Positions 10,335 to 20,465 of a DNA stretch of 64,000 nt are shown in pieces. Within the stretch, counting starts at the first letter, position 1; every line of letters begins with the position of its first letter. The stretch spans positions 434,001 to 498,000 of the forward strand of contig JAIVFI010000033.1 in the NCBI GenBank assembly GCA_025558095.1, given 5' to 3'. Source of the stretch: Hyaloraphidium curvatum (Eukaryota > Monoblepharomycota > Hyaloraphidiomycetes > Hyaloraphidiales > Hyaloraphidiaceae). Made by a program: the position numbers and the translations under genes. The notes beneath the pieces were generated by a model. It ran no database searches and was not told where the DNA came from. It saw nothing but the letters and a program-made list of their open reading frames with translations.

Positions 10335-11048
10335 TCAGGCGCCCCAGCCCCTACCGGCGACCTTATCCCTCCTCGCGACCCTGCGCCGCATATCTTTCTC
10401 CCTCTTGGGCTTCTCCCTCTCGTGCATCTTCCGCGCCCTGTTCCGCGTGCACACAGGGCACGGGTACTTCCGCCCCAGCGCAGGGATCCGCGGGTCGACG
10501 ATCCAGACGTCGCAGGGTTCCGGCCCGCGGTCCCGGTCGCATTCGAACCGGTGCAGCAGCGCACGGTCCGCGACGAGGAACAGGCACCGCGGGGCGTCGC
10601 GTTTCTCGGACCAGCGGAACAGCGGGGCGTCGAAGAGGTCCGCGGGGAGCGGGCGGCCCGTGTCAAACCCGCGACACGCAGGCGGCAGGGCGCGGACGGT
10701 AACTGCGAGCCCCGGCGGCAGGTCGCGGCCCCACATGCGCTCCACGGCGAAGCGAGGGGTGAAGTGCGGTTCGAGCCGCGAGACCACGACGGAGACGGCG
10801 GGAACGATCCAGGGGTCGTCGGTCTGCCACTCGCCGTCGTCGTGGGGAGCCGAAGGGGCGCCAATGTAGCACACCCACACCGGCGGCGAGAGCGGGAAGC
10901 GGGGCCTCGGCAGGATGATGTCCGCATCGCGCGTTGCCCAGCGGACAAACGCCGCGAGGGGCGACTCGCAGTCGGCGCGGGAGTCGGCGTCCGCGCACCA
11001 CGAAGCGTAGGCCTCACGGAAGGCGAGGGAGGCGAGGGATTCCACCAT
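10335..11048 (-). CDS. Hypothetical protein with C-terminal CPVC and basic tail
   Basis: A single open frame of 237 residues from the ATG at 11046-11048 (MVESLASLAF). The N-terminal half is rich in Trp and Pro (FPLSPPVWVCYIGAP, DDPWIVPAVSVVVS). The C-terminus has KYPCPVCTRNRARK followed by a strongly basic stretch (EREKPKREKDMRRR), which could be a nuclear signal or nucleic-acid contact. I do not recognise the family. The frame could extend upstream to an in-frame alternative start, but that segment is low complexity. The antisense frames are equally long, so coding status rests on composition and is only moderately sure. Confidence 0.5.
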   Translation of the reverse strand: MVESLASLAFREAYASWCADADSRADCESPLAAFVRWATRDADIILPRPRFPLSPPVWVCYIGAPSAPHDDGEWQTDDPWIVPAVSVVVSRLEPHFTPRFAVERMWGRDLPPGLAVTVRALPPACRGFDTGRPLPADLFDAPLFRWSEKRDAPRCLFLVADRALLHRFECDRDRGPEPCDVWIVDPRIPALGRKYPCPVCTRNRARKMHEREKPKREKDMRRRVARRDKVAGRGWGA

Positions 11049-11638
11049 CGTTGGAACGACGGTTTGTTGACTGGCGTGCCTTATCTGGTTGCTGTGGCAC
11101 GGCTCACTCGCCAAGAGACTCAGCTGTCTCAGAGGGGGCTGTGGTGGTTCGCCCCACCCGAGCGCCCCGAGCCGCATCGCCGCCTTCGCAACGATTGCCA
11201 TGTTATCCAAGGGCAAGGTGGTCAGGCCGTTGGTGCAGGGTCAGAGCGGCGCACCCCGCTGGGCCCCGTCTGCCCCCAGGGGTGCTGGCCGCGCGTGCTG
11301 AGCGGAGATTCAGGGAACATGCGGCTGATAGAAGATCGGTCGAGAATAGCTCCGATCGGACATGCCGTTCACAAGGAACAAAGTGCTCGGAGGGAATCAG
11401 CTTGGGGATTTTGGGAGGACACCAGCCCACGTTCGTCAGTCATCGGCTCCGGCCTGACTGACTGACTTGACTGACGACGGATTGCCATTTGCTGGCGCTC
11501 TAACGGCGATTCGGAGCCACTCAGAGGCCGGAATGGGCCGCGATTCGGCTCGTCGCACGATGCGGCCGCGCCCCGCCGGGATCCTCGGGACGCTCGCCCT
11601 CGCCGAGCTGGTGAGGCGGCCCGCCGCGCCTACCCGAG

Positions 11639-12884
11639 CTACGTAAAGACGATAACGGACATCGGTGCCTACCTGTTCCTCGCGAGAGGCTACCAGACCT
11701 TCGAACAGTCGACGTATCCCTCAACGGTTACGGCGGGGAACACCTTGACCATCGGGGACATCATGGTCGAGAACGTCGGGACCCAAACCGTCGGTTCAAT
11801 CGAGCTCGACTGGTATCTCTCGAGGGACCTGCAGATGGGCAACTCCGACTACTTCCTCGGGACGACGGTGATTTCCGGCCTGACCAGGTTCCAATACTTC
11901 ACCCCCTTCACCGTGAACGTGCGCGTGCCTGCGACGGTCCCGGCGGGCAACTACTATCTCGTCATTGCCCACGTCGACGGGCCCGTCGTGCCCTTCCAGC
12001 CCGTGGGGACCTTTCCGGCGGACAACAACTTTGCTTGGACGCAGCGCAAGATCACCGTGTTTGCCGCGCCGCCGGGAAACCCCTGCCTGACAAACAACGG
12101 GGGCTGCCACTCGGCGGCGACGTGCACCAACAACAATGGCGTGGCCAGCTGCACCTGTCCAAGCGGGTGGAGCGGCAACGGGTTCTCGTGCACGCCGCCG
12201 CCTCCGAACCCGTGCCTGACCAACAACGGAGGCTGCCACTCGTCGGGAACGTGCATCAACAACAACGGCGTGGCCAGCTGCACCTGTCCCAGCGGGTGGA
12301 GCGGCAACGGGTTCTCCTGCACGCCCCCGCCGTCGAACCCCTGCGCGACAAACAACGGCGGCTGCGACGCGTCGGCGACGTGCATCAACAACAACGGCGT
12401 GGCCGGGTGCACCTGCCCCGCCGGATGGGAAGGCAACGGGCTGTGGTGCTCGCCACCTTCGGAGGACCCCTGCGCGGACAACAACGGCGGATGCCACGCG
12501 CAGGCCACGTGCACCGATAACGACGGCGAGGCCTGGTGCACCTGCAAGAGCGGGTGGACCGGCGACGGGTGGTCCTGCCAGCGGGTCAAGGCCAACGTCC
12601 GCATCCGCGTCACGGCGGCGTCGGTCCGCCGCGGCTCGCGGGTCACCCTCCGGGCCACCGTGACCCGCGCGGACAACGGGCGGGCCGTGTCGGGGCTGCA
12701 GGTCGTGTTCAGGATCGGCCGGACGGACGTCGGCAGGGGCACGACCAACTGGCAGGGCGTGGCGACGTTCAGCTACGCGTCGCCGAGGAACCTCGGGAAG
12801 GGGCGGCAGACCATCACCGTGCGGTACGGCGGCAGCACGACCTTCAACTCCGCGTCGGCGACGGGGACGCTGACCGTCAGCTGA
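11639..12884 (+). CDS. Secreted CARDB-like / EGF-repeat / Ig-like protein, 5' end unresolved
   Basis: The frame is open from 11475 to the stop at 12884 but has no ATG before 11763, so at least one upstream exon is probably missing. A candidate signal-peptide exon begins with the ATG at 11560, though a clean splice could not be fixed. The visible part has a CARDB-like beta domain (VENVGTQTVGSIELDWYLSRD). Four EGF-like modules of the pattern NPCLTNNGGCHS...CTCPSGW.GNG..C follow, separated by Pro-rich linkers. A C-terminal Ig-like domain carries RVTLRATVTRADNGRAVSG and LGKGRQTITVRYGG. The last EGF plus Ig part is strongly similar to the C-terminus of the gene ending at 16889. An extracellular adhesion role is inferred. 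Confidence 0.75.
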
Positions 12885-13302
12885 GCACCGGGCGGTGGCA
12901 CTTTGACTTTCGAGTGGGTTACCGCTTGGGCTTGCGCCTTCAAGCCCGGTCACTGACCCTGTGGGCACTCCAGACTAAACAATCAGCTCTATAGAGGGAT
13001 CGCGTTGCTCCTGTGTCGTCGCCGGGGGCAAATGGAGGCACGGATCCCGTCGTCTGCATGCGTCGTCGACATCGACATGCTGTGAGCGGACCGCATTGGA
13101 CCGCTTATTGATAGGAGTTGGACTCGAAGACTTGCATTGCAAATAGATCGCCGTTCCCTCGCTTGATTTGGCCGGCTCGAGCCCGGAACCGTGATGGGCC
13201 GCTGCCGACAGCAGCTCGCCGATCGGGCTGTCGTCACACGTCCAACGTCTCCCACCCCGCCAATCCCCCTCCGACGCGTCAAACCGCGTCTTCCACACCG
13301 CG
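12885..13302. other. Intergenic region, no gene recognised
   Basis: About 420 bp between the EGF/Ig gene and the alcohol dehydrogenase. It is lower in GC than the genes and has no convincing ORF. It presumably includes the 3' UTR of one and the promoter of the other. Confidence 0.35.
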
Positions 13303-14427
13303 ATGCGCGTAACCGCGGTGGTGGCCCCCTCCCCCGGCGCCACCTTCTCCCTGCGCGAGCTGGACCTCCTCCCCCCTTCGGGGGACGAACTCCTCGTCCG
13401 CGTGCTCGCCAGCGGCGTCTGCGCGACCGATTCACACGCGCGCGACGCGTACTACGGCACGCCGTTCCCATCGGTTTTTGGGCACGAGGGCGTCGGCGTC
13501 GTCGAGTCCGTTGGGGACTGCGTGAAGGGGGTCAGGGTGGGGGACACGGTGGCGATGGTGGCGCCGTCGTGCGGGGGCTGCGGGGAGTGCGGGGCGGGAA
13601 GGGTCGGGACGTGCCAAAATGCGAGGAGGCTGAAGATGGGCGGCAAGCGGAGGGACGGGAGGGCGCCGTTCGCCGATCCGGCGACCGGGGACGCGGTGCA
13701 CGGCGCGTTCTTCCAGCAGTCGTCGTTCGCCACCCGCGCCGTGTGCACGGACCGCAACTTCGCCGTCATCACCTCCCCGATCCCGCCCGAGGTGCTGGCG
13801 GCGCTGCCGTGCGGGGCCAACAGCGGTGCCGGGGCGGTGGCCAACGTGCTCCGCCCCGGCGCGCCGGATTCGCTGGTGGTGTTCGGGTGCGGCCCCGTGG
13901 GGCTGGCGGGGATCATGGCGGCGCGGAGGATGGGCTGCAGGAGGATCGTGGCGGTGGATCCCAGGAGGGAGCGCCTGTCGGCGGCTGCGGACCTCGGTGC
14001 TTCCGACGTGCTGGCCACCGCCGGGGCAGAATCGCCGGAGGACCTCGTGGCGAGGATCCGCGGCGCGCTCCCCGGCGGCGCCTCGCGCTCCCTCGAGGCC
14101 GTCGGCGACCCCTCGGCCCTCCGCGCCGCGGTCGGCTGCCTCGGCGAGGGCGGCACCGCGTGCCTGGTCGGCTCGGCGCGGCCTGGCACCGATGCCCGGC
14201 TGGACATGTCGGTGCTGCAGGGCAGGTCGGTCGTGGGGTGCGTGCAGGGCGGCGGGGTGCCGGCCGAGTTCGTGCGTGAGATGGTTTCGTGGTGGGAGGC
14301 GGGAGAGTTTCCGGTCGACAGGCTGGTGAAGACGTACGCGTTCGAGGAGGTCAACGAGGCGGTGAGGGACGCGGCGGAGGGGCGGGCGATCAAGGCCGTG
14401 CTGCGGATCGGGGAGTACGGTGACTGA
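13303..14427 (+). CDS. Zinc-dependent alcohol dehydrogenase (MDR superfamily, aryl-alcohol type)
   Basis: An intron-less 374-residue protein. The catalytic zinc ligands are in GVCATDSHA (Cys), FGHEGVG (His and Glu) and LPCGANSGAGA (Cys). The structural-zinc lobe is CGGCGECGAGRVGTC, with four cysteines. The Rossmann motif GCGPVGLAGIMAARRMG is followed by an acidic residue (VAVDPRRERL), indicating NAD preference. Family members oxidise aryl or allylic alcohols or S-hydroxymethylglutathione to aldehydes, and the exact substrate is open. It is distinct from the yeast-type dehydrogenase at 47410. Likely cytosolic, as no targeting signal is seen. Confidence 0.9.
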   Translation: MRVTAVVAPSPGATFSLRELDLLPPSGDELLVRVLASGVCATDSHARDAYYGTPFPSVFGHEGVGVVESVGDCVKGVRVGDTVAMVAPSCGGCGECGAGRVGTCQNARRLKMGGKRRDGRAPFADPATGDAVHGAFFQQSSFATRAVCTDRNFAVITSPIPPEVLAALPCGANSGAGAVANVLRPGAPDSLVVFGCGPVGLAGIMAARRMGCRRIVAVDPRRERLSAAADLGASDVLATAGAESPEDLVARIRGALPGGASRSLEAVGDPSALRAAVGCLGEGGTACLVGSARPGTDARLDMSVLQGRSVVGCVQGGGVPAEFVREMVSWWEAGEFPVDRLVKTYAFEEVNEAVRDAAEGRAIKAVLRIGEYGD

Positions 14428-14742
14428 CGCCGGGCAGGTATGCAGGGCGGCACGCGTCCTGCCCCTCTAGCAAGCACGCGGTGCCATGCGTTTTGTAGGT
14501 AGCCGGCGAGACGCATTCGAGCTCTAGCGGTGCAACAGATCGAGGGGACGGTGCAAGGGACGGCGTGGGGCGGCATTCGCCACGCCCGAGCCTTGCCCCG
14601 TCCTTGGTCGGCCAGCAACGAGCATCCGCATCGGGGACGGGAATCCATCCAGTCCCGCTGGCGGATGCGTTGGGCGGCGTGGTGGGCCGGGCGGCGCAAC
14701 GAGTGACGCCACGCGGTTCTCCCGCCCCCGCCACCGCACACA

Positions 14743-15438
14743 ATGTCGGACGCCCCGCCCCCGTACTCCGCCGCGCCGCCCTTACCGCCGCCCCCCGCGG
14801 CCCGCGCGTCGCCGTACGCCGCGGTGCCGTACCCGCCGCGCCCCCCGCCGGTCCCGGGCGCGCCGCCCGGCACCCAACATGTCTTCGTGGTGCGCCCCGC
14901 GCCGCGCCCGCCGTCGCCCGAGCCGGACTGCTGCGGGTGCGGCGGGCCGCCTCCTCCCTCCTCGCGCACCTACAGCGCGTACGGGAACCCGTACAACGAC
15001 CCCGCGGCGTACTCGGCGCGGTACGGCGCCCCCGGTCCCGACCCGCTGGTCACAGGAATGGTGCTCGGCGCCATGGCAGGCAGTTCGCACCACCACCACC
15101 ACGGGCACCACCACCACGGCGGATACGGGGCAGGCGAGGTGTGGACGAACCCCGTGCCGCCCGGGGGGGATGCCGGAGGGGTGTGGACGAACCCCGATCC
15201 GCCCGGCGGCAGCGGAGGGGGGGTGTGGACCAATCCCGATCCTCCGGGGGACAGCGGAGGGGTGTGGACGAACCCCGACCCGCCGTCGGGGGGAGGGGGT
15301 TGGGATTCGGGGGGAGGGGGAGGGGGCTGGGATTCGGGCGGGGGAGGCGGGGGGTGGGATTCGGGCGGGGGAGGCGGGGGGTGGGATTCGGGGGGTGGGG
15401 GTGGGGGCGACTTCTCGGGAGGTGGAGGGGGGGATTGA
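14743..15438 (+). CDS. Low-complexity PPxY / His-rich / WTNPDPPGG / GGGGWDSGG repeat protein
   Basis: A 231-residue single-exon frame from an ATG just after a Pro-codon-rich leader. Residues 2-45 are Pro/Ala-rich with an APPPYSA motif, a WW-domain ligand (PPxY). A short CCGCGG patch follows, then about 50 ordinary residues. Next come a His cluster of nine His in eleven positions, about four copies of VWTNPDPPGG, and about four copies of GGGGGGWDSGG ending in GGD. The overall plan resembles small membrane-associated Gly/His/Tyr-rich proteins, but no known domain is present. Antisense frames are long because the repeats are GC-rich, but the ordered protein repeats favour this strand. Confidence 0.65.
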   Translation: MSDAPPPYSAAPPLPPPPAARASPYAAVPYPPRPPPVPGAPPGTQHVFVVRPAPRPPSPEPDCCGCGGPPPPSSRTYSAYGNPYNDPAAYSARYGAPGPDPLVTGMVLGAMAGSSHHHHHGHHHHGGYGAGEVWTNPVPPGGDAGGVWTNPDPPGGSGGGVWTNPDPPGDSGGVWTNPDPPSGGGGWDSGGGGGGWDSGGGGGGWDSGGGGGGWDSGGGGGGDFSGGGGGD

Positions 15439-15609
15439 TGGCAGGGGCGTTTCCTGCCCCCGGCCCACAGGATCCCGGGCGCGGTGCTGGCGGGGAAACC
15501 CAATCGAGGCATAGGGCAGCAATCGATCTCTTCGCCACCATCCACCCTCACTCCGTGTTCTGCCGTCACATCTCCCCTGCCGCCATCCGCAGCGCGGCCC
15601 TGGCCACGC

Positions 15610-16565
15610 TCACCCCCCGCTCGGATACCACCCGGCTCCCTCCATCGCCTTGCGCTGCGCCGCCTCCTCCGCGGGCCCGAACTTCCCGCCCAGCACCTCC
15701 CTCGCGAACGCGGCGCCGATGTCTGGGAATGGCGCCCCGCACGGTATCTCGGGGTGCCACTGCACCGTCATGCACCGGACCCCCCCGCCCGGCCCGCGCA
15801 GGCACGCGGCCTGGTGCTCCGCCAGCGCCGAGGAGCCCAGGTTCTCGAAGCCCGGTGCGAGGCGGAGCACCGCGTCCTGAGCGCGACAGGGGGGATCAGT
15901 CCCCGGGTGTGCGTGCGCGCAACCGTGCTGCAAAGGCCCACTCTGTGCATCTGCTGGCCCTGCAGGACGTCCCCGCGCACCCCCAACGGCGCAAACACCT
16001 CCTTCCCCGCGGGAGACAGCGCCACGTCCGTCAGCAGGCACTCCCACCCCCGCGGATTCTCCTCGACCCTCCCCCCGAGCGCTTGGTGGATGAGCTGGTT
16101 GCGCGGCGCACCGCCGTCAAGCCCCTCCCACCGTCACCCCCGGGCGGCGGCACCCACTGCCCGAAGCACACCCCGACCAGCGCCACGCCCCCCTCGCGAT
16201 GATCGCGGAACCACGCCCTCACCAGCTCCCCCTCCCTCTCCATCCATTCCGTCTCCTCGCCCACCATCCCCGCGCTCCCCGTCAGCAGCACCGCGCCGAA
16301 CCCCGCGAGCTCCTCCCCCGAGGGCAGCTCCCCCGCGAACGCCCTGTACCCTCGCACCTCGATCGTGCAGCCCTCGTCCTCGGCCGCGCGCGCCAGGAGC
16401 GCGGGGAACAGCTGCGCGTCCGGGTGCGGGTGCGGCGGGTGAGCGGCGGCAGGGATGCGGGCGCGGCGCGCGCACCCCGGCAAAGTCCGCCCCGGGGATC
16501 GAGGTGTACTCGGCGGCGGAGTGGTTCTCGTTGTGCAGGACGGCGATGCGGCGCGGGGCGGGCAT
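15610..16565 (-). CDS. Class I glutamine amidotransferase-like protein (GMP-synthase-like GATase1)
   Basis: Four exons on the minus strand: 16565-16476, 16411-16154, 16094-15942 and 15876-15610, with introns of 59-65 bp, encode 255 residues. The nucleophile is in LVGVCFGQW (Cys about 112), and the remaining triad residues are in VQWHPEI (His about 208, Glu about 210). QGQQMHR followed by DAVLRLAPGFENLGSS matches the GATase1 family closely. There is no ATP-pyrophosphatase domain, so this is a stand-alone amidotransferase-like protein, similar to those releasing ammonia from glutamine or cleaving gamma-glutamyl peptides. The His usually following CFG is replaced by Gln-Trp with the splice chosen here. 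An alternative donor three to six bases away would alter those two residues. Confidence 0.8.
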
Positions 16566-16888
16566 TTTCGGGGGGCAGGGGGCGGGGGGGGGGCGGCGGG
16601 CGGAGAAGTCGGCGGAAGCACCAGCCCGCCTCCCACCGCACCGCCGAGCCGCCCGAGATCGGGGTCACCTGGTAAGGCGATCTATTGGCATGCAGGTCCT
16701 GGGATGCGGGTCCAATGCGGTGCGATCCCCAGCAGGTCAACGACGCAGAGAATGACCTCCAAACCGACGACACAGACGACGATGCCTCCAAACGGCTCTT
16801 CGTGCAACCTGGGGTGCCTGTTCGCGGTCAGCTGCTGGTTTGTGCGGGCGAGTCGAAGCCGCAACCCACGCGAAAGTGCTCCCATCGC

Positions 16889-18201
16889 TCAGCTGACGGT
16901 CAGCGTCCCCGTCGCCGACGCCGAGTTGTAGCTCGAGCTGCCCGCGTACCGCACCGTGATGGTCTGCCGCCCCTTCCCGAGCGTCCCGGGCGCCGCGTAG
17001 CCGAACGTGGCGACACCCTGCCCGTTGGTCGCGGCCCTCCCCACGTCGGCGCCGCCGATCCTGAACGCGAGCTGCTGCCCCGCGATCGCGCGCCGGTTGT
17101 CGGCCCTCGTCAGGGTGGCCCTCAACGTTACGCGGGAGCCGCAGTTCACCGAGGCCGCCGAGACCTGGATGCGCGTGTCGGGATTGCGCGTGCAGGTCCG
17201 GCCGTTGCCGGTCCACCCGATCCTGCACGCGCACCGTGCGGCGCCGTTGCTGTTGGTGCAGTTTGCCTGCGCGTGGCAGCCCCCGTTGTTGGTCAGGCAG
17301 GGGTTGGGTGCGCAGCCGGCCGTCGTCGGGCAGTTCGAAGGTCCGGCAGCGCCAAAGAGGGTGCCGGGAGGAGCCGCGGTCCACCGGTTGTCCCCGCAGT
17401 TGGCGGCGAACATCCTGCACAGCGCGGTCGCGGGGTCGTAGCTGATGGTATAGCACGGCCCGGGACCCGCGCAGGTGGCGATGCAGTCGTCGATGGTGGC
17501 GTTGATCTTGGTCCGCCAGGGTGCCGAGCAGCACGTCCGGCCCGATCCGCAGTCGGAGTACGATCCCAGCGGAGGCTGGCAACCCCGACCCCATCCGTCT
17601 CCGGGTGCGGAGGCAGGGCTTCGCGGAGGAGTTTCGGGTCAACCGGTTTGAAGCAAGCCCGCCCGGGGTGCGGCGACCCACCAGGTGCACTCCACTTTCC
17701 CGGCAGGGGTCGAGCACGTTGCGAGGCTGGCGCATCCCCCGTTCTGCACCGTGCACGGATTCGCGGGAGCTGTGTCCGGGTCGGGGTAAATCTGGTATAT
17801 GAAATCCCAGACCCCCTTGGTGAGGACCTTTCCGCCGTTGAAGCCGGCATCGTTTTGGAAGTCGACGGTGCCGACGACGATGGCTGGGACCAGCAGCGGG
17901 TAAGGAGAATCGACCCGTCGCTTGGCAACGGGAACCCACATCTGCTGTCGTTGGTCTGCGCCCAGAACGGCGAACCCGATTGGCCGGGGAAGATGTCGCA
18001 GCTCATCCGGAAGACCTCGACGCTCGAGTCGAAGCTCTGCGTGTCCTCCTCCCCGCGGGCGCCCAACCCGGCTTGCTGCGCACCGAGACCGTTCCGTGCA
18101 CCGGAGTACGTCCGGCGCTATTCTCTTTTTACTTCCCTGAAGGTAGTTTCCCTCCCCAGTCCCAGAGCGCGTTCGGCTGGGCCCTCGGCGAAGTCTACGC
18201 G
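16889..18201 (-). CDS. Secreted V8-like protease fragment with EGF, PAN-like and Ig-like modules, 5' end unresolved
   Basis: Supported exons are 18201-18133, 18075-17940, 17883-17682 and 17618-16889, with introns of 56-63 bp and matching phases. The N-terminal part holds RVDFAEG and MSCDIFPGQSGSPFW, the latter like the catalytic-Ser motif of glutamyl endopeptidases (V8 family). Next are an EGF module (NPCTVQNGGCASLATC), a Cys-rich PAN-like stretch (DCGSGRTCC through CRMFAANC), another EGF (NPCLTNNGGCHAQANC) and a C-terminal Ig-like domain (RVTLRATLTRADNRRA). The catalytic His exon was not found, and the spacing between the presumed Asp and the Ser is short. The 5' region overlaps the divergent Gly-rich gene, so this may be 5'-truncated or its first exons may be missed. 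Confidence 0.65.
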
Positions 18202-18271
18202 CTAACCCCGTCGGCATCGCCCTCCCCTCCACCGCTTCGATCTCTTGGACCAAACCCGTGCCGTCGTGCAG

Positions 18272-19136
18272 GGGGGGCTACTTCGTCCGCCTGCAAGCCT
18301 CGATCTCGGAGACCGCCTGCACAGTGATCGATGACTCGGAGCCGACCTCCACCTCCACGACCACTTCCTCACCCTCCACCCCCTGCGAGACCTCGGGCAC
18401 TCTACCCTTCACCTCGATCGGCACGACCACCTGGACCCCGCCCGCCTGCGCACCGACCCTGGCGATCGCGTGCGTCGGGGGAGGCGGTGGGGGCGACTAC
18501 GACGGGTCCACCTCGCATTACGGCGGAGGCGGCGCGCTGGCGTACTTCCACGGCGTGCAGCTCGTGCCGCTGCGGATCGTCGTCGGGGCAGGAGGCGCAC
18601 CGGCCTCGAACGGCGGCGGCAGCTCCGTCACGGTTGTGGGTGGGGCCGCGGTGATCGACGTCGGGGGCGGCGCGAGCGCCAGTTCCGGGACGGCGGCGGG
18701 GGGAACGGTCAATGTGCCGTCGAGCTTCGTTCCGGGGACGAGCGGGGGCGGGAACGGGGGCGCCGGGGCTCCGGCTCCCTTGAGCGGCGGCGGGGCAGGA
18801 GGCTACGCCGGCGACGGGGGCACGGGCGGTTTCGCTGCGGGCGACGGGACCCCCGCCGCCGGGTCGGGCGCGGGCGGTGGGGGCGGGGCCAATTGCGGCG
18901 GGGGCGGCAACGGGCTGGGGCCTTCGTCGGATGGGCAGGGCGGCGGAGGTCCCGTTCCGCAGGGCGGGTCCGGAGGAAGCGGTGGCGCGAATGGTGTGAC
19001 CGGCACCGACAGTCCCAGTGGGGGGACGTACGGCGGTGGGGCCGGAGCGGCCGCGTCGAGCTCGGGTCCGGGGTCGAGGGGCGGTCAGGGCGCCTGCAAG
19101 GCGATCTGGGGCGCCGGGGTCGGTTTTCCTCTGTAG
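18272..19136 (+). CDS. Glycine-rich secreted protein, 5' end unresolved
   Basis: The frame is open from about 18258 and ends at 19136. No ATG lies in it, but an acceptor-like CAG ends at 18271, so an upstream exon is expected. The predicted protein has a Ser/Thr-rich stretch, then GTTTWTPPACAPTLAIACVGG, and a long Gly-rich part (more than 200 residues). This carries repeated GGxG runs, VVGAGGAP, two isolated Cys and a short hydrophobic end IWGAGVGFPL. Similar Gly-rich C-terminal domains occur in extracellular proteins of microbes with no known activity. The gene lies head-to-head with the protease-like gene and the two 5' regions overlap. Confidence 0.6.
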
Positions 19137-19593
19137 CAGGCCAAGTGGGGGAGCTCGTTTCTTTTGCGTTGCTTTGGGTCGTTCTTCGGGAAGCATGCTT
19201 GAAGTAGGATCGTTCGGTCGCGACACAGATTGGTTGGCGTGCTGATGGATGTCGAGGATGTGTCGAGCCTCGGAGCATGCCTTGGCCCGCTAGCTGGGGG
19301 ACTGACGGCGGTGGATGGATGGGGATGGAGCGTGCCGGAGCTGGCGGGCTTCGGGCGCGGAGGGGTGTTGGGGACGGCGGGAGCCTCCGTCGCCACGAGG
19401 CCGACGGGGTCCGCCTGCGCGCGTCGTGCTGACGACGCGCCTCTTGCAATCGTCCGCCGCCTACGCTCCCGCTCCCCCGGTGGGCGAGGGCGTCCCATCC
19501 CCAACACCGCTATCCTTCGAGATCCTTTTGGCTTGAGATTCATCCGTCTATTCGGTTCCCTCGAGGCACCAAGCCTCGCTCTTCCGGAGGTAT

Positions 19594-20465
19594 CTACCGG
19601 AACGCGGTCCGTTCGGGCACCCACTCGATCTCCCCCGCCAGTCGCCACGGCGGGTCCCATAGGCCGTCGCTGGTTGGGGCGCCACGCGCGGGCACTTCCT
19701 TCACGGACAAAGAAGATGCTGGAGGGTCCGATAAGTTGCGCGGCCCGGAAGTGCCGAAGCCATGTGGAGTCGGCCGGCGAGGTTGGGGCGTCCGCAGAGG
19801 GCACCGGGGTGCGCGCTGACGCCGCTGCCGACGCGGCGGACGAAGAAGAAGTGTCAAATAAGCTGGAACTCGAGCCACCCAAAGCGTCGGCGCGGGGAGT
19901 TTCGAAGGCTGCAGGGGAGGGTTCTGAGGCCTGCGCCGACGTGGCCGCCCTTCGCCGCTTCCGCTTCGAAGCCAGGTTGGCGCACCGCCGGTACGCGTTT
20001 AAGATCCTCTGGTGGTCGTCTCGCGTCCGCATCTGCAGCGCCGGGTTGAGCTTCAGCAGGGCAAAGAGCTGCGTGTTGAACTCGGTCTGCGGAACAGGCC
20101 CGCCGTGACTCTTCTGCCCGGGCGACCCCCGGCAAATGTCCCACCTCGAAGGTCCACCGGGTCCCTTTGTAGTCTCCGAATTGGCATTCGGCCCCCCTGT
20201 AGTAGGCCCATCGCTTCCTAAACTCGGCATCGAACCCCTGCGCCGCCGCGGCGCCAAAGTCGCAGTCGAGGTCCAGCAGCTCCCCCGCCGACGTCTGGCA
20301 CAGCAGTCTCGGGCGGCCTGCAGCGAGGTAGAGGCAGCTGTCATGGGCCGGGGTCTGCGGCCGGGGCTGTGCGGCCACGGTCGGCGGGGGAGGGAGGGGC
20401 GGCGACGGCGCGGGTGTTCCCGCCGCGATCCGGGGGTCCGCCGGGGGCGGCATCGCGGGGAACAT
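19594..20465 (-). pseudogene. Uncharacterised two-member family, copy 1 (C-terminal frameshift)
   Basis: Exon 1 is 20465-20145 and exon 2 starts at 20086, separated by a 58-bp intron in the same place as in the paralog at 23984. After a Pro-rich leader the conserved block reads SCLYLAAGRPRLL, SAGELLDLDCDF, RWAYYRGAEC and YKGTRWTFEV. After the intron come TEFNTQLFALLKLNP and HQRILNAYRRCANLASK. The C-terminal signature DPPWRLAGEIEWVP appears one frame away and ends at 19594. The reading frame therefore shifts between about 19740 and 19780. If the shift is real, the protein continues in the first frame to 19085 with unrelated sequence. I do not know the family. The basic KRKRRR stretch could be nuclear targeting. 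Confidence 0.6.

Noticed and set aside
13452-14969. Minus-strand frame of about 500 codons
   Set aside because: Antisense to the alcohol dehydrogenase and the PPxY protein, both of which have clear sense-strand motifs or repeats.
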